A DNA stretch of 35,863 nt from Rickettsiales bacterium (GTDB lineage Bacteria; Pseudomonadota; Alphaproteobacteria; Rickettsiales; Deianiraeaceae). The stretch lies in the NCBI GenBank assembly GCA_016735445.1, contig JAERRN010000010.1:1-35863 (forward strand). Direction: 5' to 3'. Positions 10,740 through 19,680 of this stretch are shown one piece after another. The position numbers and the translations under genes were made by a program. The notes beneath the pieces were generated by a model. The model worked only from the letters and a program-made list of their open reading frames with translations. It was not told the origin of the DNA and did no database searches. The stretch's first letter is position 1; the number at the start of each line of letters is the position of its first letter.

Positions 10740-11245
10740 AGCTAATAACATAAACGGGGAGTGCAATATAAATTTTTGATAAGATCTAAACAAATCTACC
10801 ACATTGTAACCGCTACGGAGTATGTGTGGCAACAAACAAATAACGACAAAGCTTAAATCGTTATCGTAAGTAATTACATATCTTACATTCGTAACCCAAA
10901 CAAAAAGCTAACTCACTAGAGAGCGGTAACAATACAAACTGGTAATATTAGCGCAAATAATAACTGATAAACAAAATAATAGTAAGTCAGAAAATGGAAA
11001 TAATGTAAAAAATGAAACACTAAAAGCCCTACATAAGTTTAGAGATGTAGTTTTTAAAGGTACAGCTTGGCACACTTACAACGTTAAACGTAACAATAAA
11101 AGATGTAAGAGGAAAAAATAGAAACAGTGTATATTTTAATGCATTGTAACAATGAAAATATAGCAACGCAAATAATTGAAAAATTAAGCGAATTAAACGA
11201 GGTAAACATTGTTTAATGTTGTTAATCAATAACAATTATGAGTAA
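10740..11245 (+). pseudogene. Decayed duplicate of the parB 3' end and glyQ start
   Basis: From about 10905 to 11216 the sequence aligns with the last 300 bases of parB (about 9340-9610). Shared stretches include ttagcgcaaataataactga, gaaacagtgtatattttaat and tagcaacgcaaat. Small insertions and deletions and an in-frame TAG near 11119 prevent translation. Weaker similarity may extend back to about 10740. After it, aacaattatgagtaata (about 11229-11245) resembles the glyQ start taattatgagtaata (9787-9800). The copy therefore carries the parB-glyQ junction with most of the spacer deleted. No functional ORF remains. The homology is seen directly; a tandem duplication of parB-3'-glyQ followed by loss is inferred. 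Confidence 0.85.
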
Positions 11246-11278
11246 TAAATATTGATAAAAACAAACAATGCACGATAG

Positions 11279-13567
11279 CTACGAAAAATCATCATCATTT
11301 ATCATGTTATAATCGATCGACCCCATTGCCTTACCAGCTGCCACATTATTTTGTAAAAAAGCAACCGCCTCCATAAAAGAAAACTCCACCTGTTTTTCGG
11401 ATAATCGCTTTTTTTTCTTCTTTAAAATATGCTTACTTATTAAACGAGAGTATGGTTTTCCACAACTCCATCCAATATCACTTTCATCTATCGATACAGT
11501 TGTGTATAGACATTTATCACAAATACCTAATGTAAACTTGTTATCGTTAGAATTGGTTAATAAACCATATAACTTTCTTCGCTCCGCAAAAGAATTAAGA
11601 CTTCCATCCGGTAACCAAGTTTCATTGCGAACAATAACTACATTAGAAATAACCCCGTTATTGCTAGATTCGTAACCAGTAGTGTAAACAAAAAAACGCT
11701 TATATGGAGCTAAAACAAACATTTTACTTTCGTTAAAATACCCAAATAGATCTCTATTTTTAATAACAATACCCCTATTGCTAAAATAAGAAGGATCTGA
11801 CGTTACATTTATGCCCTGAAACTTGCTAATATAACCAATATTAAGTAAAGAAAGCAACGTCGGCGCAAAGTCTAAGTGACTAACTAAAGCCCCTATTGTG
11901 CGAGGCTCTTCTTTTGAATTTACAATAATCCATGGTATTTTATTTAAATCTGGCGAAATAAAAAGTGAAGTTGCATTTACCTTTCCAGAAGAACCAATAA
12001 ACACAACAATAGTGTCACGAAGACAATCCTCCTTTTTTATAACATTTAAAAGATGCATAATATTTCCATCTACAGTATTTGGAGAAACGCTACCACTGGA
12101 AGTGGAAAATAAATTAGAAGAAATATAGTAAACAAAATTATTGCCATTTTTAAAATCATGCAGTGCTTTTTTTGTAATTACCCTTGCTAAAAGCTCTATT
12201 GATTCATCGCCAACATTCCCGTTAAAATTAACCGACCTACCGCTTTTACCGTTATTCAATTGCGGTAATTCGTCAACATTGCGGTATAGAGACTCAAGGT
12301 AATTTAGCTCAAAACCAGATCTATAAAATATATCAATATCTTCAATTTTTTCTAAAGACTTATTTGTAAACGCTTTAACAGAGTAACCCTGACCTTTTAA
12401 AATATTTGGGAACGAAAACAAACTTCCGCTACCAGATAACGACTTGTCAGCGTTTATCGGTACAACAGAAAATAACATACTAAACAAAGATTCGCTTTTA
12501 CGGTTAGACATAGCAAATGCACGACTAAAAACCAAACTACTGTCCACTAAAGAAGATAAATATGCCATTGATTTAAACCGGACACCGTTAAAATGATTAA
12601 TACAATTTAAATTGTCTAACTGCACAATAATCATATTTGGACGTCTATCGCTGTCTTTAAGTTTAAACACTTTTGCACCTAAATCTGATTTAAAATCAGA
12701 ATCACCACCAACAAAAAAAACATTTTTTTCGTTATTTACGTTCTCAACCAAAGCGCGTCTTATTCTATCTTGTGATGTAGGAAAAGAAACGTATCTATCT
12801 TCAAACTTCCATATAACTGCAAATTTTCTGGCAAATAATTCGTATAATCCGTTTTTAGATAAATTTATGACATATTTATTGTTAACGCTGTTAATATTAT
12901 AGCCACCAAAAACGCTAGTAATGTCAAATCTGCTATTATAAATGTCTAAACTAAACAAAAAAGCTAAGCTAATAAGTAAATATTTTACAGAGGTAACGTC
13001 CAGATAAGGCGTATAATCGCTATTTGTAAAAGACATATTATACCTTTTTACAACTCTGCTAAATGCAATTGATGGTGCGCAAATTAATATTATAAAAAGT
13101 AAAACCACTATATACCAACCATAGCTTCGGTTAAACTTAAAAACATAAGACACCACCTCGCTAATATAAATAGTAAAATCGTAATAAAGCCTATCTCCGC
13201 TTTTTAGCCAAACAAATAACTCTAGCCAAAAAACTAAAACAACAAATGCAGACACTGTTGTAACAAAAAATAATAACCCAATTTTACCAATAATTGACTT
13301 TCTTAACTCGATAGGTATTATCGCAATAAGCGCAAACAAAAATAAGGCTATATGTGCGGCCACTATTATATCGTACATCGAACCAATAGCCAAAGACAAA
13401 GGTACAAGAAGTATTTTATAAGAAAAAAAGCGCTTTGCAGCAAAGCAAAAAAGTAAAATCCTTAAAACTAACTGTATAGCTACATATGGCCAAATAACGC
13501 CAGCTACACCCTTAAGAGAAACTAAAATTGTACGAACCCTAGATTCGGTACCTACCTGATAAGACAT
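11279..13567 (-). CDS. Membrane-anchored alkaline-phosphatase-fold protein, probably inactive
   Basis: 762 residues: four or five transmembrane segments in the first 215 residues, then a large domain resembling the sulfatase / LTA-synthase / phosphoethanolamine-transferase branch of the alkaline phosphatase superfamily. Support: NMIIVQLDNLN (311-321) at the usual first strand, the segment at 354-360 where the Thr nucleophile sits, DTIVVFIGSSG (518-528), and SHLDFAPTLLSLLN (563-576), the conserved HxDxxPT motif. The other metal and catalytic residues look lost: the usual GDHG is GSSG, the early acidic ligand and nucleophile are changed, and the usual His after the central strand is missing. 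It may keep a structural or binding role. A charged tail rich in Lys (716-722) follows. It lies 186 nt downstream of dedA. Confidence 0.7.
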   Translation of the reverse strand: MSYQVGTESRVRTILVSLKGVAGVIWPYVAIQLVLRILLFCFAAKRFFSYKILLVPLSLAIGSMYDIIVAAHIALFLFALIAIIPIELRKSIIGKIGLLFFVTTVSAFVVLVFWLELFVWLKSGDRLYYDFTIYISEVVSYVFKFNRSYGWYIVVLLFIILICAPSIAFSRVVKRYNMSFTNSDYTPYLDVTSVKYLLISLAFLFSLDIYNSRFDITSVFGGYNINSVNNKYVINLSKNGLYELFARKFAVIWKFEDRYVSFPTSQDRIRRALVENVNNEKNVFFVGGDSDFKSDLGAKVFKLKDSDRRPNMIIVQLDNLNCINHFNGVRFKSMAYLSSLVDSSLVFSRAFAMSNRKSESLFSMLFSVVPINADKSLSGSGSLFSFPNILKGQGYSVKAFTNKSLEKIEDIDIFYRSGFELNYLESLYRNVDELPQLNNGKSGRSVNFNGNVGDESIELLARVITKKALHDFKNGNNFVYYISSNLFSTSSGSVSPNTVDGNIMHLLNVIKKEDCLRDTIVVFIGSSGKVNATSLFISPDLNKIPWIIVNSKEEPRTIGALVSHLDFAPTLLSLLNIGYISKFQGINVTSDPSYFSNRGIVIKNRDLFGYFNESKMFVLAPYKRFFVYTTGYESSNNGVISNVVIVRNETWLPDGSLNSFAERRKLYGLLTNSNDNKFTLGICDKCLYTTVSIDESDIGWSCGKPYSRLISKHILKKKKKRLSEKQVEFSFMEAVAFLQNNVAAGKAMGSIDYNMINDDDFS

Positions 13568-13753
13568 AATAGAATATCAAAAGTAAAAATAGTTACCATA
13601 ATTAAACCGCAATGCAACGCATTGTAGAAATAAACAACAAAGAAAAATATAACAGTAAGGATAATAAAAACAAAATAACCTACTAGACATTTTAATTAAT
13701 AAACCTTTTTAACAATACCGTAACAACGTAAAGCCCCCACTGTAACCGTAATA

Positions 13754-14380
13754 TTATTTATCGTTAATTGTATTTTTAACTAATCTATTGCGAAAATAAT
13801 AAGTAATAGCAACAAACGCAACAAGCAATAAACCAGCAATTTCTAAATAATAGAGAATAACCCGCTTGTCATGCGTTTCTCCAATTCTTATTCCAACACT
13901 AATTATTGCTGTATTAAATATTAATGCACCTAAAAATGTATAAAATATAAATTTAAAAATATTCATTTTAGATAACCCTGGTGGCAACGAGGCAACATGT
14001 TTAACAAATGGCAAAAAACGACCAATAAAAGTAAACAATGAAGAGTGTCTATTGAAAGCTTTTTCAAAATTATGAAATTTTTTATAATTAATAAAAAAAT
14101 ACTTCCCATATTTTTTTATCATATCGCGACCAAAATAAAAGGCGATAGCGTAGTTTAGCAAGGCACCTACAATAGAGCCTAGAGTACAAATACCTAATGT
14201 AATATAATAATTTAATTGATCGCAACCAATTAAGTAACCTGCAGAAAATAACACTATTTCAGCAGGAAAAAAAACAGGAATAGAAGTGCTTTCTATTGCC
14301 ATTATAACAAAAAAACCCCAATAACCAGTATCGCTAGCAAAGGCAAGCAAAGAATTAGAAATATTTTCAATCCAAGACAT
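13754..14380 (-). CDS. DedA family membrane protein
   Basis: Inner-membrane protein of the DedA/VTT family, whose members are linked to undecaprenyl-phosphate or phospholipid translocation and envelope homeostasis. The 208-residue length is typical. Landmarks: ESTSIPVFFPAEIVLFSAGYL near residue 30, a Gly-rich helix GSIVGALLNYAIAFYFGR near 90, and the family signature FIGRFLPFVKHVASLPPGLSKM near 117-138, with several hydrophobic helices. It begins 12 nt after the mlaD stop, so the two are almost certainly co-transcribed. Whether it carries a specific lipid cannot be read from the sequence. Confidence 0.9.
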   Translation of the reverse strand: MSWIENISNSLLAFASDTGYWGFFVIMAIESTSIPVFFPAEIVLFSAGYLIGCDQLNYYITLGICTLGSIVGALLNYAIAFYFGRDMIKKYGKYFFINYKKFHNFEKAFNRHSSLFTFIGRFLPFVKHVASLPPGLSKMNIFKFIFYTFLGALIFNTAIISVGIRIGETHDKRVILYYLEIAGLLLVAFVAITYYFRNRLVKNTINDK

Positions 14381-14392
14381 AAAGTGAAATAC

Positions 14393-14842
14393 TTATTTTT
14401 TAGTCTTTCCAGACACAAAACTCCCAACTAGGCCTTCAAAGTTAAGAGCTGACTTAGTAGATTGGAAAAAATCATTATTCTGTAACATCTCATCGTCACC
14501 GCCAATCTCAACACTTAAGTATTTAGCTCCTAATAATCCAGAAGAGATAACAGAAATAGATGAATCCTCCGGTAAATTAACACCATTGCTAACAATAATA
14601 TAAACAATCACCTGCAAATTATCATCCAATTTTAAATCCTTAACCATACCAACTTTAACACCTCCAATCTTTACAGGTGTACCAATATTAACACCCTCAA
14701 TATCAGAAAAACGAGCCCTTAAAACTGTATACGGTTTTGTAATAGAGCCACCAGAACTAAACTTGTAAACCCGAAAACAAAAAAGACAAGATGCAAGTAC
14801 TACTAAAAAACCAATCATCGACTCAAAATACCTACTACTCAT
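14393..14842 (-). CDS. mlaD: MCE-domain lipid transport protein MlaD
   Basis: Periplasmic substrate-binding subunit of the Mla phospholipid transporter, anchored in the inner membrane. The 149 residues comprise an N-terminal transmembrane helix (about 7-26) and one MCE domain with the family pattern VLRARFSDIEGVNIGTPVKIGGVKVG followed by SSGLLGAKYLSVEIGG. It is somewhat shorter than E. coli MlaD, with a reduced C-terminal tail. In the usual operon the ATPase mlaF and permease mlaE are adjacent; here mlaF is about 12 kb away at 26944 and mlaE is not in the window. Neighbours are the IalB-like gene upstream (17 nt) and dedA downstream (12 nt). Confidence 0.92.
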   Translation of the reverse strand: MSSRYFESMIGFLVVLASCLFCFRVYKFSSGGSITKPYTVLRARFSDIEGVNIGTPVKIGGVKVGMVKDLKLDDNLQVIVYIIVSNGVNLPEDSSISVISSGLLGAKYLSVEIGGDDEMLQNNDFFQSTKSALNFEGLVGSFVSGKTKK

Positions 14843-14859
14843 ACAAAAATAACATAAAC

Positions 14860-15720
14860 CTATTTATCACCATCCCTACAAAGATCCATCATCTTCTTAT
14901 ATGCATCAAGAAAATTCTCTAATGAATAAGAATCAACAGAATACGTACCAACCGAAGATCTGCTGTAAATTAACACCTTCGCACCATATAATAAATTATT
15001 ATTAAAATCACGCTCTACTTCCATAGTATTGGGCATTGCAATATATATATTAGTGTTTAATAAAAATTGGTTACCATCAATGCTAACAAACGCTTTAGAT
15101 CCTTTTGCAAACTCATAACCAGCTGCCATAAATACGTTAACTTTCTTTTTATCAAGAACAATCATTAAATATGGTTTTCTATTGGTTTTATGGTTACTAA
15201 TGGTCTCGTATGGGTAAGACACGATATAACACCTTCCCCTGTCTCTAGGGCTGTCTTTGCTTGTCTTTAAAACAAACCAATTCCCAATTACCTTTTCTAA
15301 AGATGGAATCGGAGGAACTTTATGAATTACAGATACATTCTTTCCATAAAAATTACCAAACTCATCTAATGCGGAAGAATCCACTTGTGAGCCACTATTT
15401 TGATTATTAGTTGAAAAAGGAGCAACGGCGCTGTTGCTTTGTGCAGAATATGTTGGATGATCTTTGTTTTGATTGTATTGCACGAAAGCGTTATCGCTGC
15501 CATGTCCAACACCTTGTTCTCTCCTGTTGTTGTTTGCTGTGTCTTCGTTGTTGCTATCTTTATTACTGTTATGATTAGTGTAAACGGTAATATCGTCCAA
15601 ATTTGGTAAGGTTAACTCTTCAGCAAATGTAACAGTTAAACCTAAAAACAACATATTACTGTAAAAAATACTTACAAATAAACTAAAATAATCAGCACTG
15701 TTGCGCATTCTGTAAGTCAT
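14860..15720 (-). CDS. IalB-like periplasmic protein
   Basis: About 286 residues. A signal peptide is visible (hydrophobic stretch ending VTFAEE). A polar, Asn/Ser-rich linker of about 100 residues follows. The C-terminal half resembles the invasion-associated locus B family of alphaproteobacteria: NWFVLKTS, GRCYIVSYPYE, KPYLMIVLDKK, an AAGYEFAKGSKAFVSIDGNQF segment and GTYSVDSYSLENFLDAYKKMM. Cys residues in GRCYIVS and MDLCRDG could form a disulfide. The family is secreted; its biochemical role is unknown and the name does not prove a role in invasion. The first codon in the track is TTG (15723); the ATG at 15720 is preferred. It follows adk by 22 nt. Confidence 0.72.
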   Translation of the reverse strand: MTYRMRNSADYFSLFVSIFYSNMLFLGLTVTFAEELTLPNLDDITVYTNHNSNKDSNNEDTANNNRREQGVGHGSDNAFVQYNQNKDHPTYSAQSNSAVAPFSTNNQNSGSQVDSSALDEFGNFYGKNVSVIHKVPPIPSLEKVIGNWFVLKTSKDSPRDRGRCYIVSYPYETISNHKTNRKPYLMIVLDKKKVNVFMAAGYEFAKGSKAFVSIDGNQFLLNTNIYIAMPNTMEVERDFNNNLLYGAKVLIYSRSSVGTYSVDSYSLENFLDAYKKMMDLCRDGDK

Positions 15721-15742
15721 CAATAATATTGTTGCTAATGTA

Positions 15743-16444
15743 TTATTTTTTTACAACATCTCTTACAACGGCTTCTATTTTTTTAGCGATGTCTTTTATA
15801 TCACCTAAACCATTAAATATCGCAAGAACACCATCTTTACGGTAACGCTCTATAACTTTAAACGTCTCCAATCTAAAAATTTCAAACCTTTTTTGTATAG
15901 AAGATAATTTTTTATCATCATTTCTACAAACAAATTCGGTATTTCCGCAAAACTTACAAATTTTCTTAGTCGATTCACTTGAATCGCCATCGGAATAGTA
16001 CATTTTAGAACATTTTGAACAATACAAACGAGAAGATAAACGAGAAAATAACTCTTTTTCTTCAACATCAAGCCATATAGCAAGGTCAATAGCATCGTCA
16101 CCTTCTAACTTATTTCTAAATAAATCGTCTTGTTCAAGATTTCTTGGAAAGCCATCCAATAAAAAACCTGTAAACCCTTCTAAATTGGAATTAGATATTT
16201 TATCAAAAACAGTATGCACTACCTCGTTAGCGGGAATTAAATGCCCAGCAGCAATAGCCTTAACAGCTTCTAAACCAATGTTGCCAGACGCAATTTTAGA
16301 ACGCAATAAATCACCAGCAGATACATCAAGCAAATTAAAATTATCACATATTAACCTACCCTGAGTACCCTTACCGGAACCAGCAAGGCCAAATAATAAT
16401 ATTGCAAATTTAGACTTTATCATATCTCTTATTAGATCTATCAT
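15743..16444 (-). CDS. adk: Adenylate kinase with zinc-type LID
   Basis: Catalyses reversible phosphate transfer between ATP and AMP; cytosolic. The 233 residues contain the P-loop GLAGSGKGTQ (19-28, usually GPPGAGKGTQ), DVSAGDLLR, and DGFPRNLEQ (97-105). The LID carries four cysteines, C142, C145, C163 and C166, in C-x2-C ... C-x2-C spacing, as in zinc-binding adenylate kinases. RNDDKKLSSIQKRFEIF is the usual late Arg-bearing helix. ATG 16444 overlaps the secY 3' end by 35 nt; an ATG at 16423 would give a 14-nt overlap and a more typical N-terminus. secY-adk is the widespread ribosomal-protein-operon order, but here the ribosomal genes are replaced downstream by envelope genes. Confidence 0.95.
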   Translation of the reverse strand: MIDLIRDMIKSKFAILLFGLAGSGKGTQGRLICDNFNLLDVSAGDLLRSKIASGNIGLEAVKAIAAGHLIPANEVVHTVFDKISNSNLEGFTGFLLDGFPRNLEQDDLFRNKLEGDDAIDLAIWLDVEEKELFSRLSSRLYCSKCSKMYYSDGDSSESTKKICKFCGNTEFVCRNDDKKLSSIQKRFEIFRLETFKVIERYRKDGVLAIFNGLGDIKDIAKKIEAVVRDVVKK

Positions 16445-17753
16445 ATTTAGCTGGTAACAAGCTGGTTTGTACGTTAGATATCGCGTCCATTATAACGCCA
16501 ACAACTATTAAAGAACTTGTACCGCCTAATAAAAAAGTATTACCATACTTTCCACTAAATAATTCTGGTACCAAACACAAAATAGACAAATACAAAGAAC
16601 CTATCAAAGATAACCTTAACACGATAGAGCGTAATAATTGCGCTGTCGAAGCACCCGGCCTGCAGCCTGGTATAAAAACATTACCTCTTCGTAAATTTTC
16701 TGCAATCTCATCCGTATCAAAAATAGTTATGTTATAAAAAAAGCTAAAAAAGACAATCGCTATAACATCGCAAAGAATAAAAAATGGCTTCCCATGTACC
16801 AAATTTGTAGCTAAAAATCTAGATAAAGATGATCCTGAGGAGCTAAATGCCGTAACTATTGTAATAGGTAAAAGTAAAATAGCAGATGCAAAAATTGGCG
16901 GTATAATACCAGCAGTGTTAAGTTTTAAAGGTATAAAGTTGTCCTTTGGTAAACTGCGACGAGACATTGCAAAACTTTGCTCTTGACGAGGATACTGAAC
17001 ATATATTAACCTATGAGATCGTTCCACAAAAACCACAAAACTCATTGCGGTAGCAAAAATAATAAACAAAAATAATAAATCAATAATCGTTATACTGCCG
17101 TTTCTTGCTAAATCTAAAACTCCCGCAATATCGCTAGGAACTTCAGCGATAATTCCAGAGAATATTATCAAAGAAACACCGTTAACAATGCCCAATTTCG
17201 AACAAATATCGCCCAACCAAATTAAAATAGAAGTTCCAACAACCATTGTAAAAGCAACAGATAACTTAAACACAGATAGAGACACAACGTTGGAATAAAG
17301 ACCAGCACTAACAAAGCTATTAGCAAAAACCATACCCTGCGTAAAACCAACAAATAATGTAAGTGCTCGGGTCCAAAAGGCGATTTTTTTACTTCCGTCA
17401 CCACCCTCAGAGCGTAGCTTTTTTAGAGACGGAAAACTAGAAATAACTAACTGTGCAACAATCGAAGACGTAATATAAGGCATGACACCTAAACCAAATA
17501 TAGCAGCCCTAGAAATAGAACCGCCAGAAAAAGTATTTAACATGCCAAAAATACCCGACTTTGCAACAGATGCAAAATCAGCAAGTTTGCTAAGATCGAT
17601 AAACGGAACAGGTATGTAAGTACCAACACGATACACACAAACGGTAAATAAAGTAAATAATATCTTCCGAGAAAGTTTATTTTTTTGCATTTTTTTGCAT
17701 ATAATAACCCGAGGTAAGACAGAAGTTGTAAAAATAAACGAAAATAAACGCAT
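16410..17753 (-). CDS. secY: Protein translocase subunit SecY
   Basis: Central pore subunit of the Sec translocon in the inner membrane. The 447-residue ORF has about ten transmembrane segments and the classic stretches YRVGTYIPVPFIDL near the N-terminus, GIFGMLNTFSGGS, FGLGVMPYITSSIVAQLV, LPKDNFIPLKLNTAGIIPPIFA and GGTSSLIVVGVIMDA. The first 21 residues of the track ORF do not look like SecY; an ATG at 17690 (MQKNKLSRKIL, 426 aa) matches the usual N-terminus better. Its 3' end overlaps adk, so the two are co-transcribed. It normally follows rplO in the spc operon; here no ribosomal-protein gene lies in the 147 bases upstream and an outer-membrane protein gene precedes it. Confidence 0.96.
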   Translation of the reverse strand: MRLFSFIFTTSVLPRVIICKKMQKNKLSRKILFTLFTVCVYRVGTYIPVPFIDLSKLADFASVAKSGIFGMLNTFSGGSISRAAIFGLGVMPYITSSIVAQLVISSFPSLKKLRSEGGDGSKKIAFWTRALTLFVGFTQGMVFANSFVSAGLYSNVVSLSVFKLSVAFTMVVGTSILIWLGDICSKLGIVNGVSLIIFSGIIAEVPSDIAGVLDLARNGSITIIDLLFLFIIFATAMSFVVFVERSHRLIYVQYPRQEQSFAMSRRSLPKDNFIPLKLNTAGIIPPIFASAILLLPITIVTAFSSSGSSLSRFLATNLVHGKPFFILCDVIAIVFFSFFYNITIFDTDEIAENLRRGNVFIPGCRPGASTAQLLRSIVLRLSLIGSLYLSILCLVPELFSGKYGNTFLLGGTSSLIVVGVIMDAISNVQTSLLPAKYDRSNKRYDKV

Positions 17754-17900
17754 TATGCAACAACGCCAACAAAAAGATAAAAACAGAACAGCAATTTATT
17801 TGCAAGAAAAAATAAAAATCAGCAAAAATAATAAGTTACTAAATGTAACAAACGTAACAACAGTAAATTAACTATAGTGTAACTACGTAATGTTAAAGCG

Positions 17901-18977
17901 TTAAAATTTATAATAAATACCTCCAGTAACAACATGTCTCATGCTTCCGTACAATAAAGACCAAGACACTTTATCGTCTACATGAACAGCGTTTGTATTG
18001 TGATCCGACATATAGGTAAACGCGTATTCAACACGAAGACCAATATGACCTTTAACTAACCATTCAGCGCCAATTGAAAACCTAGGAGCAATAGAGTAAT
18101 TAAAATTCTCTGCAACGCTAAATCCGCTACTAGACCCACCTGCGTACGAGTTCACCTCTTTAAACATAAAAAGATCAAACCCAACGCCAGTGTATAATAA
18201 TACAGTATTAGCAGCAACAACACCAACACGAAACTGAGCATCCATAATGCCACGAGAGCTTTGTAAAAAATAAGGAAAAAGAACATTATTATCGTCAAGT
18301 GGTATTGCTAAATTGTCATTTGACATAATTGCAAAACCCGTATCAATACCAAAAAGTAGCCTTCTTGTAATTTGCCAGTTAATACCTGTTATAGCATGAA
18401 TTCTTAAGGTGTTAACAGATTGACTAGTGTAACTATATCTCAGACCTGGATCCGTACCGGGTCCAACGCTGGGGTTTTTATTGTTTACTTCGCTTATAAT
18501 CTGGTGAATCTGGCTAAAACCAGAACCAGCGCGTAAACCAAGATAAAACCCATTAAAAGGTTTTATAGGTCCTCTATTTTTGTGAAGAAAATCGTTCTTT
18601 GGCGGCGCTGCAACTTCTTCCTCTTCTTCGTAATTATTAACTATCAAAACTTTTTTACCACCTCTATGTTTTGCAGATCTATCAGCAACATAGTTACCAT
18701 CTGAGCCAATATAGTGATTATTTTTTAACGCTGTCCTACCTAACAACTCGCCAGTTGTAGCGTTATATTTACGACCATCATTAGTAATACAAAAAATATC
18801 CGTAGCTCCGTCCTTTCTTATATTTCTAGATATAACTATTTTTCCGTCAGGAGTGCAAAGAAACTTACCCCTTCTTGTTAAGCCATTTTTTTCCCGTAAC
18901 TCATATGAAAAAGCTTCATGTCTCCAGAAACTAAAAAAAAGCAAATGAGCCGTAAAAACAATGCGCACTAAACTCAC
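17901..18977 (-). CDS. Predicted outer-membrane beta-barrel protein
   Basis: 358 residues. The C-terminal half looks like an 8- to 10-stranded barrel: alternating polar and hydrophobic stretches such as NGFYLGLRAGSGF (about 140), LLFGIDTGFAIM, FSIGAEWLVKGHIGLRVEYAFTYM, and a final strand ending TGGIYYKF, the terminal-Phe signal used for outer-membrane insertion. A hydrophobic N-terminal segment (about 4-20) may be a signal peptide. Between them, about 110 basic residues and an EEEEEVAAPP tract form a periplasmic or linker region. The start codon is GTG. It resembles surface proteins of the rickettsial P44/Msp2/OMP type in general character only. Likely roles are porin or surface antigen; not established. 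Confidence 0.7.
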   Translation of the reverse strand: MSLVRIVFTAHLLFFSFWRHEAFSYELREKNGLTRRGKFLCTPDGKIVISRNIRKDGATDIFCITNDGRKYNATTGELLGRTALKNNHYIGSDGNYVADRSAKHRGGKKVLIVNNYEEEEEVAAPPKNDFLHKNRGPIKPFNGFYLGLRAGSGFSQIHQIISEVNNKNPSVGPGTDPGLRYSYTSQSVNTLRIHAITGINWQITRRLLFGIDTGFAIMSNDNLAIPLDDNNVLFPYFLQSSRGIMDAQFRVGVVAANTVLLYTGVGFDLFMFKEVNSYAGGSSSGFSVAENFNYSIAPRFSIGAEWLVKGHIGLRVEYAFTYMSDHNTNAVHVDDKVSWSLLYGSMRHVVTGGIYYKF

Positions 18978-19095
18978 AATACAAATGCAATAAAATTGTC
19001 ACCTTACGACACCACGTCAAGTATTAATTGATGAAACAATAACAAACAAAAGTCAATTTGCAAAAACTTTTTATTAAGACCTTAAAATGGATATA

Positions 19096-19578
19096 TTAAA
19101 AGTTCTCTTTTCGAGCTTCTCTTGCGAGATCTCGCTCTTTAATCGTAGCACGTTTGTCGTGTGTCTTTTTACCAACAGCAATTGCGATTTCAATTTTTAT
19201 TTTCTGTCTTCTATTAAAATAAAGCTTTAAAGGTATTACCGTTCCACCTTTTTGCTTTATTCTTGTTTGTATTTTAGTTATTTCTTTTTTATGCAATAAA
19301 AGCCTCCTATTTCTAGTTGGATCATACGATGTGGTTAAATTCTTCTGCGCATATTTGTACGTAGAAATATTCATATTAAACAAAACCATACCCAAAGAGT
19401 CAAAACCAACATACGCGTCAGCAATATTTGCGCCACCAAGCCTAGAGCTTTTGACCTCTTCACCTATTAAAGCAATCCCAGCCTCAAAAGTATCTTCTAT
19501 TTTGTAGTTAAATGTTGCTTTTCTGTTGTGAGACAAAACTTTTCCCCTAGTAGATTTTCCCTTAGCAGAATTTTTCAT
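19096..19578 (-). CDS. smpB: SsrA-binding protein SmpB
   Basis: Binds tmRNA and is required for trans-translation, which rescues ribosomes stalled on broken messages. The 160-residue length is typical. Motifs: HNRKATFNYKIEDTFEAGIALIGEEVKSSRLG near the N-terminus, LLLHKKEI around 95, PLKLYFN, and the basic C-terminal tail GKKTHDKRATIKERD, which enters the ribosomal A site. It stands alone, with a TATAGT hexamer 8 nt before the ATG that may be a -10 element for a leaderless message. The ssrA gene itself is not in this window. Confidence 0.97.
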   Translation of the reverse strand: MKNSAKGKSTRGKVLSHNRKATFNYKIEDTFEAGIALIGEEVKSSRLGGANIADAYVGFDSLGMVLFNMNISTYKYAQKNLTTSYDPTRNRRLLLHKKEITKIQTRIKQKGGTVIPLKLYFNRRQKIKIEIAIAVGKKTHDKRATIKERDLAREARKENF

Positions 19579-19680
19579 ACGCTTTAACTATAAAAATATA
19601 AATTCTAGACCAAAAAATACAAAGCTTCAAGAATCTAATTATAAAATTATAATTAAACAAATTGTAAATTTACCAAAAAG

